Shown one piece after another: positions 27,758 through 36,321 of a stretch of DNA of 64,000 nt. Under the pieces are notes generated by a model. That model was not told where the DNA came from. It worked only from the letters and a program-made list of their open reading frames with translations, and did no database searches. Every line of letters begins with the position of its first letter. Within the stretch, counting starts at the first letter, position 1. The stretch comes from Sphingomonas sp. Leaf21 (lineage in GTDB: Bacteria > Pseudomonadota > Alphaproteobacteria > Sphingomonadales > Sphingomonadaceae), in the NCBI RefSeq assembly GCF_916858675.1, contig NZ_CAKASM010000014.1, positions 1-64,000 on the forward strand, given 5' to 3'. A program made the translations under genes and the position numbers.

Positions 27758-28834
27758 TCAGGTGTCGGCGAACGCGCGGTCGCGGCCCTCGTTCTTGGCG
27801 CGATAGAGCAGCGCGTCGGCGCGCGCGAACAGCGTCTCCTGCGTGTCGTCGCTGCGGAAGGCGGTGATCCCTGCGGAGAAGGTGATCGGCCCCAGCGGCT
27901 TGCCGGTCTCGCGGACCCGCAATTGCCGCCCGCGCAGCGTGTCGCGCGCGCGCTCGACCAGCGCGAACGCCTCCGCATCCGACAGGTCGGAGATCAGGAT
28001 GGCGAATTCCTCGCCGCCATGACGGCAGACCAGATGCCCCTGGCACTCCTCTGCCAGGATGTTGCCGATCGCCAGCAGCACCCGGTCGCCGACCCCGTGA
28101 CCCTGTTCGTCGTTGATCCGCTTGAACCGATCGACGTCGCAAAGCGCGAGATGGCAGGATCGCGACCCCTGGAAGCACTGGGCCAGCGCCTCGTTGAAGC
28201 CCAGCCGATTGGCCAGCCCGGTCAGCGGATCGCGACGCGCCACCGCGCGCGCTTCGGTCAGCTTCTCACGCAGGACCTCGGCTTCGGCGGTCGCCTGTTG
28301 CAGGCGATGGTCGGACGCGTGAATCCGCTTCAGCATCTCACCGGTCAGGGTGGCCAGCGTGTTCAGCCCGATCGGGTCGCCGCGCTGCAACTCCGCGGCG
28401 TTGCGCGCCAGATCGACCCCGAAGGACGAGGTATCGGCCTGGATCGCGCGGATGACGGCGGCAAAGGCCTCGACCTGGTCCTGGGTCTGTTCGGCCAGTG
28501 CGTCGGTCTGCGCCTCGGCGAGCGGGATTTCCAGCCGGGTCGGGGCGGGGCGCGACGGGGCGGCGGCAGCGGGTACGGGCTGCGAAAGGCCCTGGGGCCC
28601 GCCCAGCCGCGAGATATCGTCGCGATGCAGTCGCACGCCGCCATCGACCAACGCCGCCGCCGCCCGCGCCAGCGCGCCGTCGGGCTCGCTGAGTATCGCG
28701 TGCACGAACGCATAGTGCGCCGGATCCGGCGACAGGCGATGATCGCTCAGGAATCGACCGATCTCACGATACAGGTCGTCGGGCGCGCGCGTCACGCTAC
28801 GCCCGTTCGCTTCCACATAACCCCCCAAAGACAT
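27758..28834 (-). CDS. GGDEF-domain diguanylate cyclase
   Basis: A 358-residue cytosolic protein that should condense two GTP to c-di-GMP. The N-terminal ~190 residues are helical with no recognised sensor; the GGDEF domain covers about 195-350 with DPLTGLANRLGFNEAL, ALCDVDRFKRINDEQGHGVGD and the active site HGGEEFAIL. The product-inhibition I-site (RxxD five residues before the motif) is absent: those positions are Cys and His. It is 22 bases before a peroxiredoxin gene on the same strand. Confidence 0.93.
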   Translation of the reverse strand: MSLGGYVEANGRSVTRAPDDLYREIGRFLSDHRLSPDPAHYAFVHAILSEPDGALARAAAALVDGGVRLHRDDISRLGGPQGLSQPVPAAAAPSRPAPTRLEIPLAEAQTDALAEQTQDQVEAFAAVIRAIQADTSSFGVDLARNAAELQRGDPIGLNTLATLTGEMLKRIHASDHRLQQATAEAEVLREKLTEARAVARRDPLTGLANRLGFNEALAQCFQGSRSCHLALCDVDRFKRINDEQGHGVGDRVLLAIGNILAEECQGHLVCRHGGEEFAILISDLSDAEAFALVERARDTLRGRQLRVRETGKPLGPITFSAGITAFRSDDTQETLFARADALLYRAKNEGRDRAFADT

Positions 28835-28856
28835 CGGACGCCCCCGTCACCCAGTC

Positions 28857-29393
28857 TTAGCGGCGGGTGCTGAGGTCGCGCACCGCCGCCAGGGTGGCGG
28901 CGACATGCTCGGCCGGGTTCATGTCGTCATGGACGAAGGCGATCTTGCCGTCGCGGCCGATGACGTAGCTGGTGCGCGAGGTGATGTCGCGGCCCTCGAG
29001 CTGGCGACCCAGCGCGACGTCATATTCCTTGACGATCGCCGGACCCGCGCTCGCCACCGGGAACTTGCCCGCGCATTCGGCCTTGGAGAAGGCGGCGAGC
29101 TTGTCGACCGGATCGGCGGACATGCCGATCACCCGCGCACCGGCCGCCTTGAACGCGTCGATCTTCTCGGCAAAGGCGCGCGCCTCCGCGCTGCAACCGC
29201 TGGTGAAGGCGGCGGGGAAGAAATAGAGCACGACCGGGCCGTGGCGCAGCTGGTCCTTGAGGTTGAGCGTGAAGACCTTGCCCGCCACCGCGCCGCGCGT
29301 GGTGAAGTCGGGCGCGGTCGCCCCCGGACGCAGCGCCGCCGCAGCCGGAACCGCCGCCGCCATCGCCAACAGAACGCCCAGCGTTACGCGCAT
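28857..29393 (-). CDS. Periplasmic peroxiredoxin (AhpC/TSA family)
   Basis: A 178-residue thiol peroxidase with a signal peptide (MRVTLGVLLAMAAAVPAAAA) and a thioredoxin fold. The peroxidatic motif is FFPAAFTSGCSAEARAF; the usual proline after the catalytic threonine region is changed but Thr and Cys are kept. A second cysteine occurs in KAECAGKFP, so it may be 1-Cys or atypical 2-Cys. The ATG at 29393 is preferred to one at 29408 because AGGTGGAG precedes it. Export would place it in the periplasm, unlike most BCP-type proteins. Confidence 0.85.
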   Translation of the reverse strand: MRVTLGVLLAMAAAVPAAAALRPGATAPDFTTRGAVAGKVFTLNLKDQLRHGPVVLYFFPAAFTSGCSAEARAFAEKIDAFKAAGARVIGMSADPVDKLAAFSKAECAGKFPVASAGPAIVKEYDVALGRQLEGRDITSRTSYVIGRDGKIAFVHDDMNPAEHVAATLAAVRDLSTRR

Positions 29394-29488
29394 CACTCCA
29401 CCTCTCATATAACCTTAGATTAAACCTACCGTGTCGCGTCGGTGGCGTCCATTGCTGATGCATCCAAGCTGGCTTATCCAAATGCCCC

Positions 29489-30310
29489 ATGTCCGTACAT
29501 TCTGCCGATATCGACCTGGCACTGAAGCTGGCCGACGCCGCCGGTGCCGCCATCCGCCCCTATTTTCGCCGCGAGATGGGGCTTGAGATCAAGGAGGACC
29601 GCTCGCCGGTCACCATCGCCGATCGAGAGGCGGAGGCGGCGATGCGCCGCATCCTGGAGGCGGAGCGCTCGGGCGACGGCATCCATGGCGAGGAATATGG
29701 CGTCAAAGCGGGCGTGACCGGGCGGCAGTGGGTGCTCGATCCGATCGACGGGACACGCAGTTTTACCGTCGGGCGGCCGATCTTCGGCACGCTGATCGCG
29801 CTGGTCGACAATGGCTGGCCGGTGCTGGGCATCATCGACCAGCCGATCGCGGGCGAGCGCTGGCTGGGAGTCACGGGCCGCCCGACCCTGTTCAACGGCC
29901 AGCCCGCGCGCACCCGCGCCTGTCCCGAGCTGGCGGGGGCCACGATCGCGACGACCAGCCCGCATCTGTTCGAGGATGACGACGTGCCGCACTATATGGC
30001 GCTGGTGGCGGCGATCAGCGGCAACAGTCCGCGCCAGGGACCGGTCTATGGCGGGGACTGCTATAATTACGGACTGCTGGCGAGCGGTCATATCGACATC
30101 GTGTGCGAATCGGGCCTGAAGCTGCACGACTTCGCCGCGCTGGTGCCGGTGGTGGAGGGGGCGGGCGGTCGCATGTGCGACTGGAACGGCGACCCGCTGA
30201 CCGCCGACAGCGCGGGTCATGTCCTGGCGATCGGCGACCCCGCACGGACGGAAGAGGTGCTGGAGGCGCTGCGCAACGTGCCGGACGGACATCACGATCA
30301 CGAGCATTGA
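29489..30310 (+). CDS. hisN: Histidinol-phosphatase (inositol monophosphatase family)
   Basis: A 273-residue Mg-dependent phosphatase. Family motifs are EIKEDRSPVTIADREAE, HGEEYG, the metal site WVLDPIDGTRSFTVGRPIFGTLIAL and GDCYNYGLLASGHIDIVCE with LKLHDFAALVPVVEGAGG. The RSF after DGT and the pattern YGGDCYNYGLLA resemble HisN-type histidinol-phosphatases rather than SuhB or CysQ, so it probably does the penultimate-but-one step of histidine synthesis. It ends with a His-rich tail. It is divergent from the peroxiredoxin gene and not near other his genes except hisC 16 kb away. Confidence 0.85.
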   Translation: MSVHSADIDLALKLADAAGAAIRPYFRREMGLEIKEDRSPVTIADREAEAAMRRILEAERSGDGIHGEEYGVKAGVTGRQWVLDPIDGTRSFTVGRPIFGTLIALVDNGWPVLGIIDQPIAGERWLGVTGRPTLFNGQPARTRACPELAGATIATTSPHLFEDDDVPHYMALVAAISGNSPRQGPVYGGDCYNYGLLASGHIDIVCESGLKLHDFAALVPVVEGAGGRMCDWNGDPLTADSAGHVLAIGDPARTEEVLEALRNVPDGHHDHEH

Positions 30311-30444
30311 TCGGTCCGTCCTCCCCTGTACGGACTCCTCCGCGAAAATCGGCGCACGGTCCAAAAACAGCTGCCGCCCCGGCGCTTGCCGAGATGGTGT
30401 CAGGCGCGCGGATGGATTTTGGTCAGGCACGAGCCGGCGTGCGG

Positions 30445-32562
30445 TCAGAATATGCCCAGGAACTTCTTGCGCTGCGACTTGACCTCGCCGGGATTGCCGC
30501 GGCCCTTTTCGTCCTTGGCGGTGGTGCCGCGCCCGACATCGTCGCGCGGCTTGCCCTTGGTGGTGCGCTGCGCCGCCGCGCGCGCGCCGGACAGGACCGG
30601 GCCGCACGCCGCCGCCTTGGCATCGCCGACATCGACAAAGGCCAGGATCCCCGCCAGCGGCGTCGCCACCACCGCCAGCCCCAGGCCCGCCCCCGCCCGC
30701 GCGAGCAGGTCGCCGCTGATCGGATCGATCCCCGGCTTGGCGAAGGTGCCGGTGATGCCGACCGGCGACTGGCCCGAAAACAGGCTGAAGGTCTTGGCAT
30801 CGGCACGGATCGCCATGTCGAGCGCCTCGTTGCGGAAGCTGAACCCGCCGCGTCCCGTCACGACATTCTTGGTCGTGTCGATCAGGATCGGGTCCGCCGC
30901 CGCCACGCCGCCGCGCACGGTAAAGGCGATCAACCCGCAATTGATCCGAACCGGTTCCTTCAGTTCCTTTTCGAACATCTTCTGGACGAAGGTGCCGATA
31001 TCGAGCTCGGCGAGCTGCGCGTTGCGCGTCCATAGCGAACCGGCGGGCAGGATGAAGGCCATGCGCCCGTTCGATGTCGCCAGCGAATCGTGGATCGTGT
31101 CGCCGCGCCCGGTCAACTGGATGCGGCCCTTCACGGTGCCGGTCGTCCCCGCCTCCGCCACGCCCCAGCCCGCCAGCAACCGGCCGAGCGCGGTCGGCGC
31201 CAGGCGGATGTCGTAGCGGACGAGGCTCGGCCGCTCGCGCGTATCGAACAGCACGTCCGACGAGACATTGCCCCGCGCCATCGCGAAGTTGAGCGGCGAC
31301 AGGGTCAGCTTGCCGCGATCGAGTGCCAGCGTCAGGTCCACGTCGGAGATCGGCACCCGCCGCGACCGCACCGTGCGGATCGTCCATTTCAGGTTCGCGT
31401 CGAACCGCTGCATCGTCGCCACCGGCAGCGCGGCGTCGGGCAGCAGCCGCTGCGACCCCGCGCCCGTCGCGGCGGCGGCGGCCTGTGCGCCCTGGGTCGC
31501 GACGATGTCGGGGTTGTAGCCGATGAACGGCGCGGCATCGACGATGTCGAGCTTGTCGGTGGCGAGCGTCGAATCGAGATGCAGCCGCTTGCCGTTGGTC
31601 ACGGTCAGCTTGCCGGTCAGGTCGCTGTCGCCGAACGTCCCCTTCATCCTCGTGAAGCGATAGACCTCACCATCCTTCACCAGTTGCGCGTGGATGTCAT
31701 AGGTGCGGGTGCGCGGGATGACGACGCCGATCACCTCCAGCAGCGTCGACAGGTCCTTGCCGCGGGCGCGGGTCTGCAAGGGGACGTTCTCGATCGCGGC
31801 GATCGAGGGCAGTGTGCCCGCCACATCGATCACATTCCCCGCCGTCCGCATCCGGGCGAGCAGTTCGTTCTTGCCGCGATTGGCGGTGGCGTCGGGGGAC
31901 AGCAGCTGCGCGTTCACGACGAAGGGCGTGCCGCGAAGCAGGCCCTTGCCGCGCACTCCCACCGCGCGCCCGATCCGCGCATCCTGCGACCGGAAGTCGT
32001 CGAGCGCCAGCTCGGCCGTCACGCGCAACCGGGGATCGCGATAGCGCACCGTCGTGCCGGTCACCACGGCGGTGTCGATTCGCGGGAACTCCAGCGGCTT
32101 GCCGCCCTTCTTCTCGCTGAACGTCCAGCTATTGGTGCGGTGGTCGGAGGTCCATTCCAGATCGACCGCGCCGTTCGTCAGCGCCAGCCAGGTGAAGCGG
32201 CGCTTGCCGAACAGCAGCGACAGCGGCGCGATCCGCGAATCGATCCGGTCGGCGGTGAACAGGTTCGGCCTGGTCGCCCAGTCGGGATTGGAGATGGCGA
32301 TCTTCTCGGCGACGAACTTGATCCGCCAAGGCGCGAAATAGAGCTGGAAGTCGCCGCCGACGCTCACCCTCCGGTGGGTCAGCTTGCCCACGATCGATTC
32401 GAAGGGGTGGCGGAGGAAGCGTCCCTTGGTGACGAACAGCACCAGCCAGATCGCCGCGATGACGAGGAGAAGCCCGAGGACGATCCGCAACGCCCAGCGC
32501 CGCCACCCGGCGCGGGCGACGGTCGGGCTGGCGGGGATGTCATCCGCGGGCACCTGATCCAT
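30445..32562 (-). CDS. AsmA family protein, second copy
   Basis: A 705-residue AsmA-like protein: N-terminal membrane segment at about 27-47 ([18 protein letters not shown]), then [15 protein letters not shown] and [13 protein letters not shown], the AsmA N-domain pattern, and a C-terminal domain with [34 protein letters not shown] and GISGTF-like repeats typical of AsmA_2. It should be anchored in the inner membrane with a periplasmic beta groove. It is divergent from rpmI (187 bases between starts). The C-terminus is basic (KSQRKKFLG). Confidence 0.88.
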   Translation of the reverse strand: MDQVPADDIPASPTVARAGWRRWALRIVLGLLLVIAAIWLVLFVTKGRFLRHPFESIVGKLTHRRVSVGGDFQLYFAPWRIKFVAEKIAISNPDWATRPNLFTADRIDSRIAPLSLLFGKRRFTWLALTNGAVDLEWTSDHRTNSWTFSEKKGGKPLEFPRIDTAVVTGTTVRYRDPRLRVTAELALDDFRSQDARIGRAVGVRGKGLLRGTPFVVNAQLLSPDATANRGKNELLARMRTAGNVIDVAGTLPSIAAIENVPLQTRARGKDLSTLLEVIGVVIPRTRTYDIHAQLVKDGEVYRFTRMKGTFGDSDLTGKLTVTNGKRLHLDSTLATDKLDIVDAAPFIGYNPDIVATQGAQAAAAATGAGSQRLLPDAALPVATMQRFDANLKWTIRTVRSRRVPISDVDLTLALDRGKLTLSPLNFAMARGNVSSDVLFDTRERPSLVRYDIRLAPTALGRLLAGWGVAEAGTTGTVKGRIQLTGRGDTIHDSLATSNGRMAFILPAGSLWTRNAQLAELDIGTFVQKMFEKELKEPVRINCGLIAFTVRGGVAAADPILIDTTKNVVTGRGGFSFRNEALDMAIRADAKTFSLFSGQSPVGITGTFAKPGIDPISGDLLARAGAGLGLAVVATPLAGILAFVDVGDAKAAACGPVLSGARAAAQRTTKGKPRDDVGRGTTAKDEKGRGNPGEVKSQRKKFLGIF

Positions 32563-32749
32563 GGCAACCCCAAGCGCGCCAGCGGGGCGAGGGTTCCCTT
32601 TGCGGCGTCCGTGGGGGCGGGGGGCGAGTCGGTTGCAATCCCTCGCCGCTTGGGCTAAGCGGCGCGCTTCCCGAGCGAGGTGTCACGAACGGCCCGGCCA
32701 TCAGGGCTGCCGCGGCCGTTTCTGCCTTGCTCAAAGCGAAAGGAAAAAA

Positions 32750-32953
32750 ATGCCCAAGCTCAAGACCAAGAGCGGCGTCAAGAAGCGCTTCAAGCTCACC
32801 GCGACCGGCAAGCTCAAGCACGGTGTGGCCGGCAAGCGCCACCGCCTGATCAGCCATAACGGCAAGTATATCCGCCAGAACCGCGGCACCTCGGTCCTGT
32901 CCGATGCCGACACCAAGACCGTGAAGGCCTGGGCGCCTTACGGCCTGAACTGA
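32750..32953 (+). CDS. rpmI: 50S ribosomal protein L35
   Basis: A 67-residue basic protein beginning [20 protein letters not shown] and ending WAPYGLN, a full match to bacterial L35. AGGA lies a few bases before an A-rich run and the ATG. It is 21 bases before rplT. infC, which often leads this operon, is not upstream; the preceding gene is a divergent asmA-like gene, so the pair must have its own promoter in the 187-base gap. Confidence 0.99.
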   Translation: MPKLKTKSGVKKRFKLTATGKLKHGVAGKRHRLISHNGKYIRQNRGTSVLSDADTKTVKAWAPYGLN

Positions 32954-32974
32954 TTTCTGGAAGGGTAGAAAGAT

Positions 32975-33340
32975 ATGGCACGCGTCAAGCGGGGCACGAC
33001 CACCAAGGCGAAGCATAAGCGGATTTTGGAACAGGCGAAGGGCTATTATGGCCGTCGCAAGAACACCATCCGCATCGCGCGCCAGGCCGTCGAAAAGGCC
33101 GGTCAATATGCGTATCGCGACCGCAAGGTTAAGAAGCGGACCTTCCGTGGTCTGTGGATCCAGCGCATCAACGCCGGTGTCCGGGCCGAGGGCCTGACCT
33201 ATTCGCAGTTCATGCACGGCCTGAAGCTGGCGGGCGTCGAACTGGACCGGAAGGTCCTGGCCGACATCGCGATGCACGAGGGTGAAGCCTTCAAGGCGAT
33301 CATCGCGCAGGCGAAGGCCGCACTGCCGCAGGCCGCTTGA
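32975..33340 (+). CDS. rplT: 50S ribosomal protein L20
   Basis: A 121-residue 23S rRNA-binding protein with [20 protein letters not shown] at its start, [21 protein letters not shown] and [20 protein letters not shown], standard L20. It autoregulates the operon in many bacteria. A long perfect-looking terminator follows at 33371-33420, so pheST, frequently next, is not part of this transcript. Confidence 0.99.
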   Translation: MARVKRGTTTKAKHKRILEQAKGYYGRRKNTIRIARQAVEKAGQYAYRDRKVKKRTFRGLWIQRINAGVRAEGLTYSQFMHGLKLAGVELDRKVLADIAMHEGEAFKAIIAQAKAALPQAA

Positions 33341-33370
33341 ACAGCGACTGACGGTTAAGCGCCGGAAATC

Positions 33371-33420
33371 GGAAAAGGGCGTCGGTGGGATACCACCGGC
33401 GCCCTTTTCCTTTGGTTTTC
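33371..33420 (+). terminator. Strong intrinsic terminator of rpmI-rplT
   Basis: An 18-base stem, 33371-33388 against 33393-33410, with a GATA loop and a single G-T pair, ends in a T-rich run (CCTTTGGTTTTC). It is 30 bases past the rplT stop. Confidence 0.93.
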
Positions 33421-33480
33421 GGTGGCGCGTTCATCCGGCTCTAGCCTTCGCCTCTCACCGCCCCCACATGCCCCAGCGAC

Positions 33481-33885
33481 ATGGCGCTTCATCTGACCAA
33501 GGTCGCGTTCGGTGCGACCAGTATCGACCACCTGGCGGAACGGCTGAAGATGCGGGCGCAGGACGGGCCGGTCTTTCTGACGACGCGCTATCTGCCCAAG
33601 CGGCATGAGGACGTGGCGGGGCAGGGCTCGCTGTTCTGGATCCTCAAGCATCAGCTCGTCGCGCGCTCGCCGATCCTGTCGTTCGGTGAGGCGGAAGGGG
33701 GGCGCTGTGCGATCCATATCGATCCGGCGCTGGTGCTGGTCCAGGCGCTGCCCCGCCGCGCGCATCAGGGCTGGCGCTATCTGGAGGCGGCGGACGCGCC
33801 GCCCGACCTGAGAGGTGCCGCGACGGGAATCGAGGGGATGCCGCCGGTACTGGTCGGGAAGCTGGTGGAGTTGGGGTTGATCTAA
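33481..33885 (+). CDS. DUF1489 family protein
   Basis: A 134-residue protein with HLTKVAFGATSIDHLAERL, VFLTTRYLPKRHEDVAGQGSL and LFWILKHQLVARSPIL, the pattern of DUF1489, a family nearly restricted to alphaproteobacteria. No function is known. It is complete, 140 bases after rplT, and ends before a hairpin (33935-33959) shared with a convergent ankyrin gene. Confidence 0.88.
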   Translation: MALHLTKVAFGATSIDHLAERLKMRAQDGPVFLTTRYLPKRHEDVAGQGSLFWILKHQLVARSPILSFGEAEGGRCAIHIDPALVLVQALPRRAHQGWRYLEAADAPPDLRGAATGIEGMPPVLVGKLVELGLI

Positions 33886-33934
33886 AGCGGGCCGGGTGGC
33901 GCGGCCCCTCCACCGTCGCTGGCGCGATGGTCAC

Positions 33935-33959
33935 CCTCCCCAAGCGAAGCTCGGGGAGG
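33935..33959. terminator. Bidirectional terminator-like hairpin
   Basis: CCTCCCCAAGC at 33935-33945 pairs with GCTCGGGGAGG at 33949-33959 (one mismatch) around a GAA loop, in the 83-base gap between convergent genes. It lacks a long T run. The sequence resembles the arms of the repeat at 44975-45117. Confidence 0.5.
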
Positions 33960-33968
33960 AGTGTCGGG

Positions 33969-34568
33969 TCAGAGTTTCGGCCCGGCCACCGCTGCGCGGG
34001 TCTTTTTCGGGGTGTCGACGAACAGCTTGGCGATCGCGGTGTTGCGCGCATCCTGCGAGGCATATTCGCGCGCGGTCAGCCCGGCGACATTGTCGGCCTG
34101 GTCGGGATCGGCACCCGCGGCGAGCAGCTCGCGAACCATGCTGATATCGTGGCGCTGCACCGCGCGGATCAGCGGGGTCTCGCCCGAGGCGTTGCCGATA
34201 TTGGGATTGGCCTTGGCCGCTGTCAGGATGCGGATCATCTCGAGCTGGCCGCCACCGACCGCGAGCAGCAACGGGGTATTGCCGCGCCCGTCGCGCAGAT
34301 TGGGGTCGGCACCCTTCTGGAGCAGGAAGCGCAGATAGGTCTCGTCGCCACGCTTGATGACGATGTGCAGCGCGCCCTCGCCGCTGGTCACGTCGCGGGT
34401 GTTGATGATGCTGGCCCCCGGACGGTCGAGCATATTGGTGACGTCGTTACCCTTGGCGTCCCGGACGGCCTGGAGGAACTTGTAGCTTTCCGACTGCATC
34501 ATCTGCGCCGATGCGGGCATGGCGATGACGCCGAGAAGCGCAGCGGCGAGCAGGGGGCGAAGGGGCAT
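33969..34568 (-). CDS. Exported ankyrin-repeat protein
   Basis: A 199-residue protein with a signal peptide (MPLRPLLAAALLGVIAMPASA) and about four ankyrin repeats: GEGALHIVIKRGDETYLRFLLQ, DGRGNTPLLLAVGGGQLEMIRIL, SGETPLIRAVQRHDISMVRELL and VAGLTAREYASQ are their cores. Such periplasmic ankyrin proteins probably mediate protein contacts; the partner is unknown. The ATG at 34568 is chosen because the signal peptide begins there; the frame extends 17 codons upstream to 34619. It is divergent from the sco gene. Confidence 0.88.
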   Translation of the reverse strand: MPLRPLLAAALLGVIAMPASAQMMQSESYKFLQAVRDAKGNDVTNMLDRPGASIINTRDVTSGEGALHIVIKRGDETYLRFLLQKGADPNLRDGRGNTPLLLAVGGGQLEMIRILTAAKANPNIGNASGETPLIRAVQRHDISMVRELLAAGADPDQADNVAGLTAREYASQDARNTAIAKLFVDTPKKTRAAVAGPKL

Positions 34569-34637
34569 GAAAGGTGATCCTGAGCAGTGGAGCATGTCTT
34601 GCAACCGGCGATTTATCACAGCAAGGCTGTCGTCGTC

Positions 34638-35228
34638 ATGACCCGATTATATCTGTCCGCCCTGCTGCCGCTGGCCATCGCGCTGGCCGGTTGCGGTTCC
34701 TCCCAGCCCGAGGCGCAGCCGCCGCTGGCGGGGGCGACGATCGGCGGTCCGTTCCGCCTGACCGCCGCCGATGGCCGGACCGTCACCGATCGCGACTTCG
34801 CCGGGCGCTACCGGGTCATGTATTTCGGCTATACCTTCTGCCCCGATGTCTGTCCGACCGACATGCAGGCGATCGGCGCGGGGCTGAAGCTTTTCGAGGC
34901 GAGCGATGCGGCCCGGGCGGCGCGGATCGTGCCGATCTTCGTCACCGTCGATCCGGCGCGCGACACGCGCGAGGTGGTGGGCCGCTTCGCCACGACCTTC
35001 CATCCGCGCTTCATCGGGCTGACCGGCACCCAGGCACAGATCGACGCGGCGAAGAAGGCCTATGCCGTCTGGTCGCAAAAGGGCGATCCGTCGCCCGGCG
35101 GCGGCTATCTGGTGAACCATAGCCGCCAGGTCTATCTGATGGACCCCGATGGCAAGCCGATGGCGCTGGTGCCGACGGACGAAGGGCCCAAGGCGGTCGC
35201 CGACACGCTCGCGCAATGGGTGCGCTGA
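34638..35228 (+). CDS. SCO1/SenC family copper-binding lipoprotein
   Basis: A 196-residue thioredoxin-fold protein involved in assembly of the CuA centre of cytochrome oxidase or related redox tasks. A lipobox LAIALAGC follows the basic start, so the mature protein is a membrane-anchored lipoprotein. The copper site is FCPDVCPTD plus the distant histidine in YLVNHSRQVYL. The ATG at 34638 gives the lipoprotein signal; the frame is open 17 codons upstream. Its stop overlaps the ycgN start by one base (TGATG). Confidence 0.93.
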   Translation: MTRLYLSALLPLAIALAGCGSSQPEAQPPLAGATIGGPFRLTAADGRTVTDRDFAGRYRVMYFGYTFCPDVCPTDMQAIGAGLKLFEASDAARAARIVPIFVTVDPARDTREVVGRFATTFHPRFIGLTGTQAQIDAAKKAYAVWSQKGDPSPGGGYLVNHSRQVYLMDPDGKPMALVPTDEGPKAVADTLAQWVR

Positions 35229-35656
35229 TGGAGCGTTTCTGGGAAAAGCCGATCGAAAGCCTCGACCGCGCGCAATGGGAGGCGCTGTGCGATGGCTGCG
35301 GCAAATGCTGCATCCACAAGCTGGAGGACGAGGAGACGGGCGAACTGGTCGCGACCAACGTCGCCTGTCGCCTGCTCGACCGGCGCAGCGGGCAATGCTC
35401 CAACTATCGCCACCGCCGCGCCTATGTCAGCGAGTGCGTGCGGCTGACCATGGGCAATGTCCGGTCGATCGACTGGCTGCCGACGACCTGCGCCTATCGG
35501 CTGCGCGCGGCGAACGAGCCCTTGCCCGAATGGCATTATCTGATCTCGGGCGACCGTGATGCCGTCCACCGCGCCGGGCAGTCGGTACGCGGCTGGACGA
35601 TCAGCGAGGATGATGCCGGGGATTTCGAGAACCATATCGTGGACCGCATCCTGTGA
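35228..35656 (+). CDS. YcgN family cysteine-cluster protein (UPF0260)
   Basis: A 142-residue cytosolic protein with FWEKPIESLDRAQWEALCDG followed by CGKCCIHKLED, and further cysteines in VACRLLD, QCSNY and SECVRL, the conserved cluster of UPF0260/YcgN. The cysteines may bind a metal or Fe-S cluster; the role is unknown. It overlaps sco by one base and the ygjP-like gene by four bases, so the three are one translation-coupled unit. Confidence 0.93.
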   Translation: MERFWEKPIESLDRAQWEALCDGCGKCCIHKLEDEETGELVATNVACRLLDRRSGQCSNYRHRRAYVSECVRLTMGNVRSIDWLPTTCAYRLRAANEPLPEWHYLISGDRDAVHRAGQSVRGWTISEDDAGDFENHIVDRIL

Positions 35657-36321
35657 TCGACGAGGTCGTTCGTCACCCGACCGCCAAGACCATCCGCCTC
35701 AGCGTCGATCCCGCCACCGGGACGGCGCGATTGATCGTTCCGCGCCGCGCCGGGCTCAAATCCGCACTGGCCTGGGCCGAAGACAAGAAGGACTGGATCG
35801 CCGAGCAACGCGCCCGCCTGCCGCAACCGCGCCCCTTCGTTCCCGGCGCGGCGATTCCGTTCGGCGACGCGCTATTGACGCTCGAATGGCGGGAGGGGCG
35901 GGCCCGCGTCATCCAGCGCGAGGGGGATCGCCTGTGTGCCTCGGGCCCGATCGAGACGCTCGGCCGCCGGGTCGAGACCTGGCTGAAGCGCCAGGCGCTG
36001 GAGGTGCTGGCGCGCGAGACGGCGGAGGTCGCACGGGCGGCGGGGGTGACCGTGACCAAGGTCAGCGTCGCCGATCCCAAGGCGCGCTGGGGGAGCTGCG
36101 CCTCGACCGGTGCGATCCGCTATAGTTGGCGACTGATCCTGGCGCCGGATCATGTCCGCCGCGCCACCGTCGCGCACGAGGTCGCGCACCGTGTGCATAT
36201 GAACCACGCGCCGGTCTTTCACGCGCTGGTCGCCGAGCTGCTGGGCAGCGATCCGGCACCGGCCACCGCATGGCTGCGGCGGCACGGCGCGGGGCTTCAC
36301 TGGTACGGACGATCGTCCTGA
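35653..36321 (+). CDS. M48-type metallopeptidase (YgjP/SprT-like, DUF45)
   Basis: A 222-residue protein of the YgjP (DUF45) group. The zinc site is HEVAHRVHMNHAPVFHALV, an HExxH with a downstream histidine. DPKARWGSCASTGAIRYSWRLI is the typical block upstream. A peptidase activity is expected from the family but rarely shown. The GTG start at 35653 overlaps ycgN by four bases. Its 3' end overlaps the end of the convergent PBP1A gene by 25 bases. Confidence 0.92.
   Translation: MIDEVVRHPTAKTIRLSVDPATGTARLIVPRRAGLKSALAWAEDKKDWIAEQRARLPQPRPFVPGAAIPFGDALLTLEWREGRARVIQREGDRLCASGPIETLGRRVETWLKRQALEVLARETAEVARAAGVTVTKVSVADPKARWGSCASTGAIRYSWRLILAPDHVRRATVAHEVAHRVHMNHAPVFHALVAELLGSDPAPATAWLRRHGAGLHWYGRSS

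Noticed and set aside
29474..31387. 637-codon minus frame covering hisN and the AsmA region
   Set aside because: It reads through two genuine genes in the wrong frame and has no coherent domain.
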